A stretch of 40,789 nucleotides of DNA from Anaerolineales bacterium (GTDB lineage Bacteria > Chloroflexota > Anaerolineae > Anaerolineales > UBA11858). Positions 40,524 through 40,789 of this stretch are shown here, one piece after another. A model generated the notes under the pieces. The model did not search any database. It saw only the letters and a list, made by a program, of their open reading frames with translations, and had not been told where the DNA came from. The stretch spans positions 1 to 40,789 of the forward strand of contig JANTFT010000019.1 in NCBI GenBank assembly GCA_024763275.1. Direction: 5' to 3'. Numbering within the stretch: position 1 is the first letter of the stretch; each line of letters starts with the position of its first letter. The translations under genes and the position numbers were made by a program.

Positions 40524-40789
40524 GGTCGCTGCGCTCCTGACGGAGGACGGAGGACGGAAGACCGGAGCTGCTGCGCAGCTGACGGCGGGACTTAGGGACT
40601 GGGGGACGTGGAGACGGTAATCCCCTTACCTGCTGTCATTGCGAGCGGAACGGAGTGGAGCGCGGCAATCCCATCATCCAGCTGCTGTCAACTGAATTCG
40701 TCCGGAGAGCCTGGTTGTGAAATCGAGCTCTGCGAGCCAGCTAATCAGGGGATTGCTTCGTCGGCCTCCAGCCTCCTCGCAATGACGGA
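40524..40789 (-). repeat. Right arm of the inverted repeat flanking the sugar operon
   Basis: GGTCGCTGCGCTCCTGACGGAGGACGGAGGACGGAAGACCGGAG... to ...CCTCCTCGCAATGACGGA is the reverse complement of 26576-26846 with scattered differences. It runs to the last base of the window and may continue beyond it. It contains no ORF. Confidence 0.9.

Noticed and set aside
26576-40789. Composite transposon or integron
   Set aside because: The flanking arms contain no transposase, recombinase or att-like core, so only an inverted repeat pair is claimed.

Overview
The window looks like chromosomal DNA of an uncultured member of the Chloroflexota, probably an Anaerolineae relative. This is inferred from gene style, not from a marker gene. 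The signs are many small lipoproteins with Thr/Pro/Glu-rich linkers, a solute-binding protein with a TVVETV-VEKE linker, an MglA-type GTPase starting MFINWKLREIN, DUF4388/roadblock proteins, and MscL with a zinc-ribbon tail. GC content is moderately high. Several ORF-track starts were moved to downstream codons with better Shine-Dalgarno (SD) sites or lipoboxes.

Layout. 1-1815 (minus): start of a CPA2 antiporter, lipoyl synthase and MscL. 2047-3509 (plus): two lipoproteins and two tRNA genes (Gly-TCC and a CAT tRNA). 3533-10468: two copies of a ~155-bp dispersed repeat bracket an overlapping pair of unknown exported or anchored proteins and three lipoproteins, one of which looks like a C25 (gingipain-like) peptidase. 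10631-15847 (minus): a Yip1-like membrane protein, an OafA-type acyltransferase with an SGNH domain, and a LuxR-family response regulator with its histidine kinase, whose promoter predicts a leaderless mRNA. 16454-22199 (plus): an eight-gene signalling operon built around an MglA-like GTPase. It has three roadblock proteins, a REC-DUF4388-roadblock fusion, a tandem DUF4388-like protein, a DUF4388 protein and an output-less HAMP receptor. 22275-26245: an HtrA-type lipoprotein protease, a HEAT-repeat protein and another lipoprotein.

26576-40789 is the most striking part. A pair of ~270-bp inverted repeats encloses a complete sugar operon: LacI regulator, ABC binding protein, two permeases, ATPase, GH38 alpha-mannosidase, 2H phosphoesterase, GH130 enzyme, GT4 glycosyltransferase and a GH13_18 phosphorylase that resembles glucosylglycerate phosphorylase. 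The operon starts from a clear sigma-70-type promoter with one perfect LacI-type palindrome in its -35/-10 spacer and a second one 32 bp downstream. The simplest reading is uptake and breakdown, and perhaps synthesis, of glucosylglycerate or mannosyl derivatives of it. The exact substrate is inference.

All assignments come from reading motifs by eye; no database search was run.
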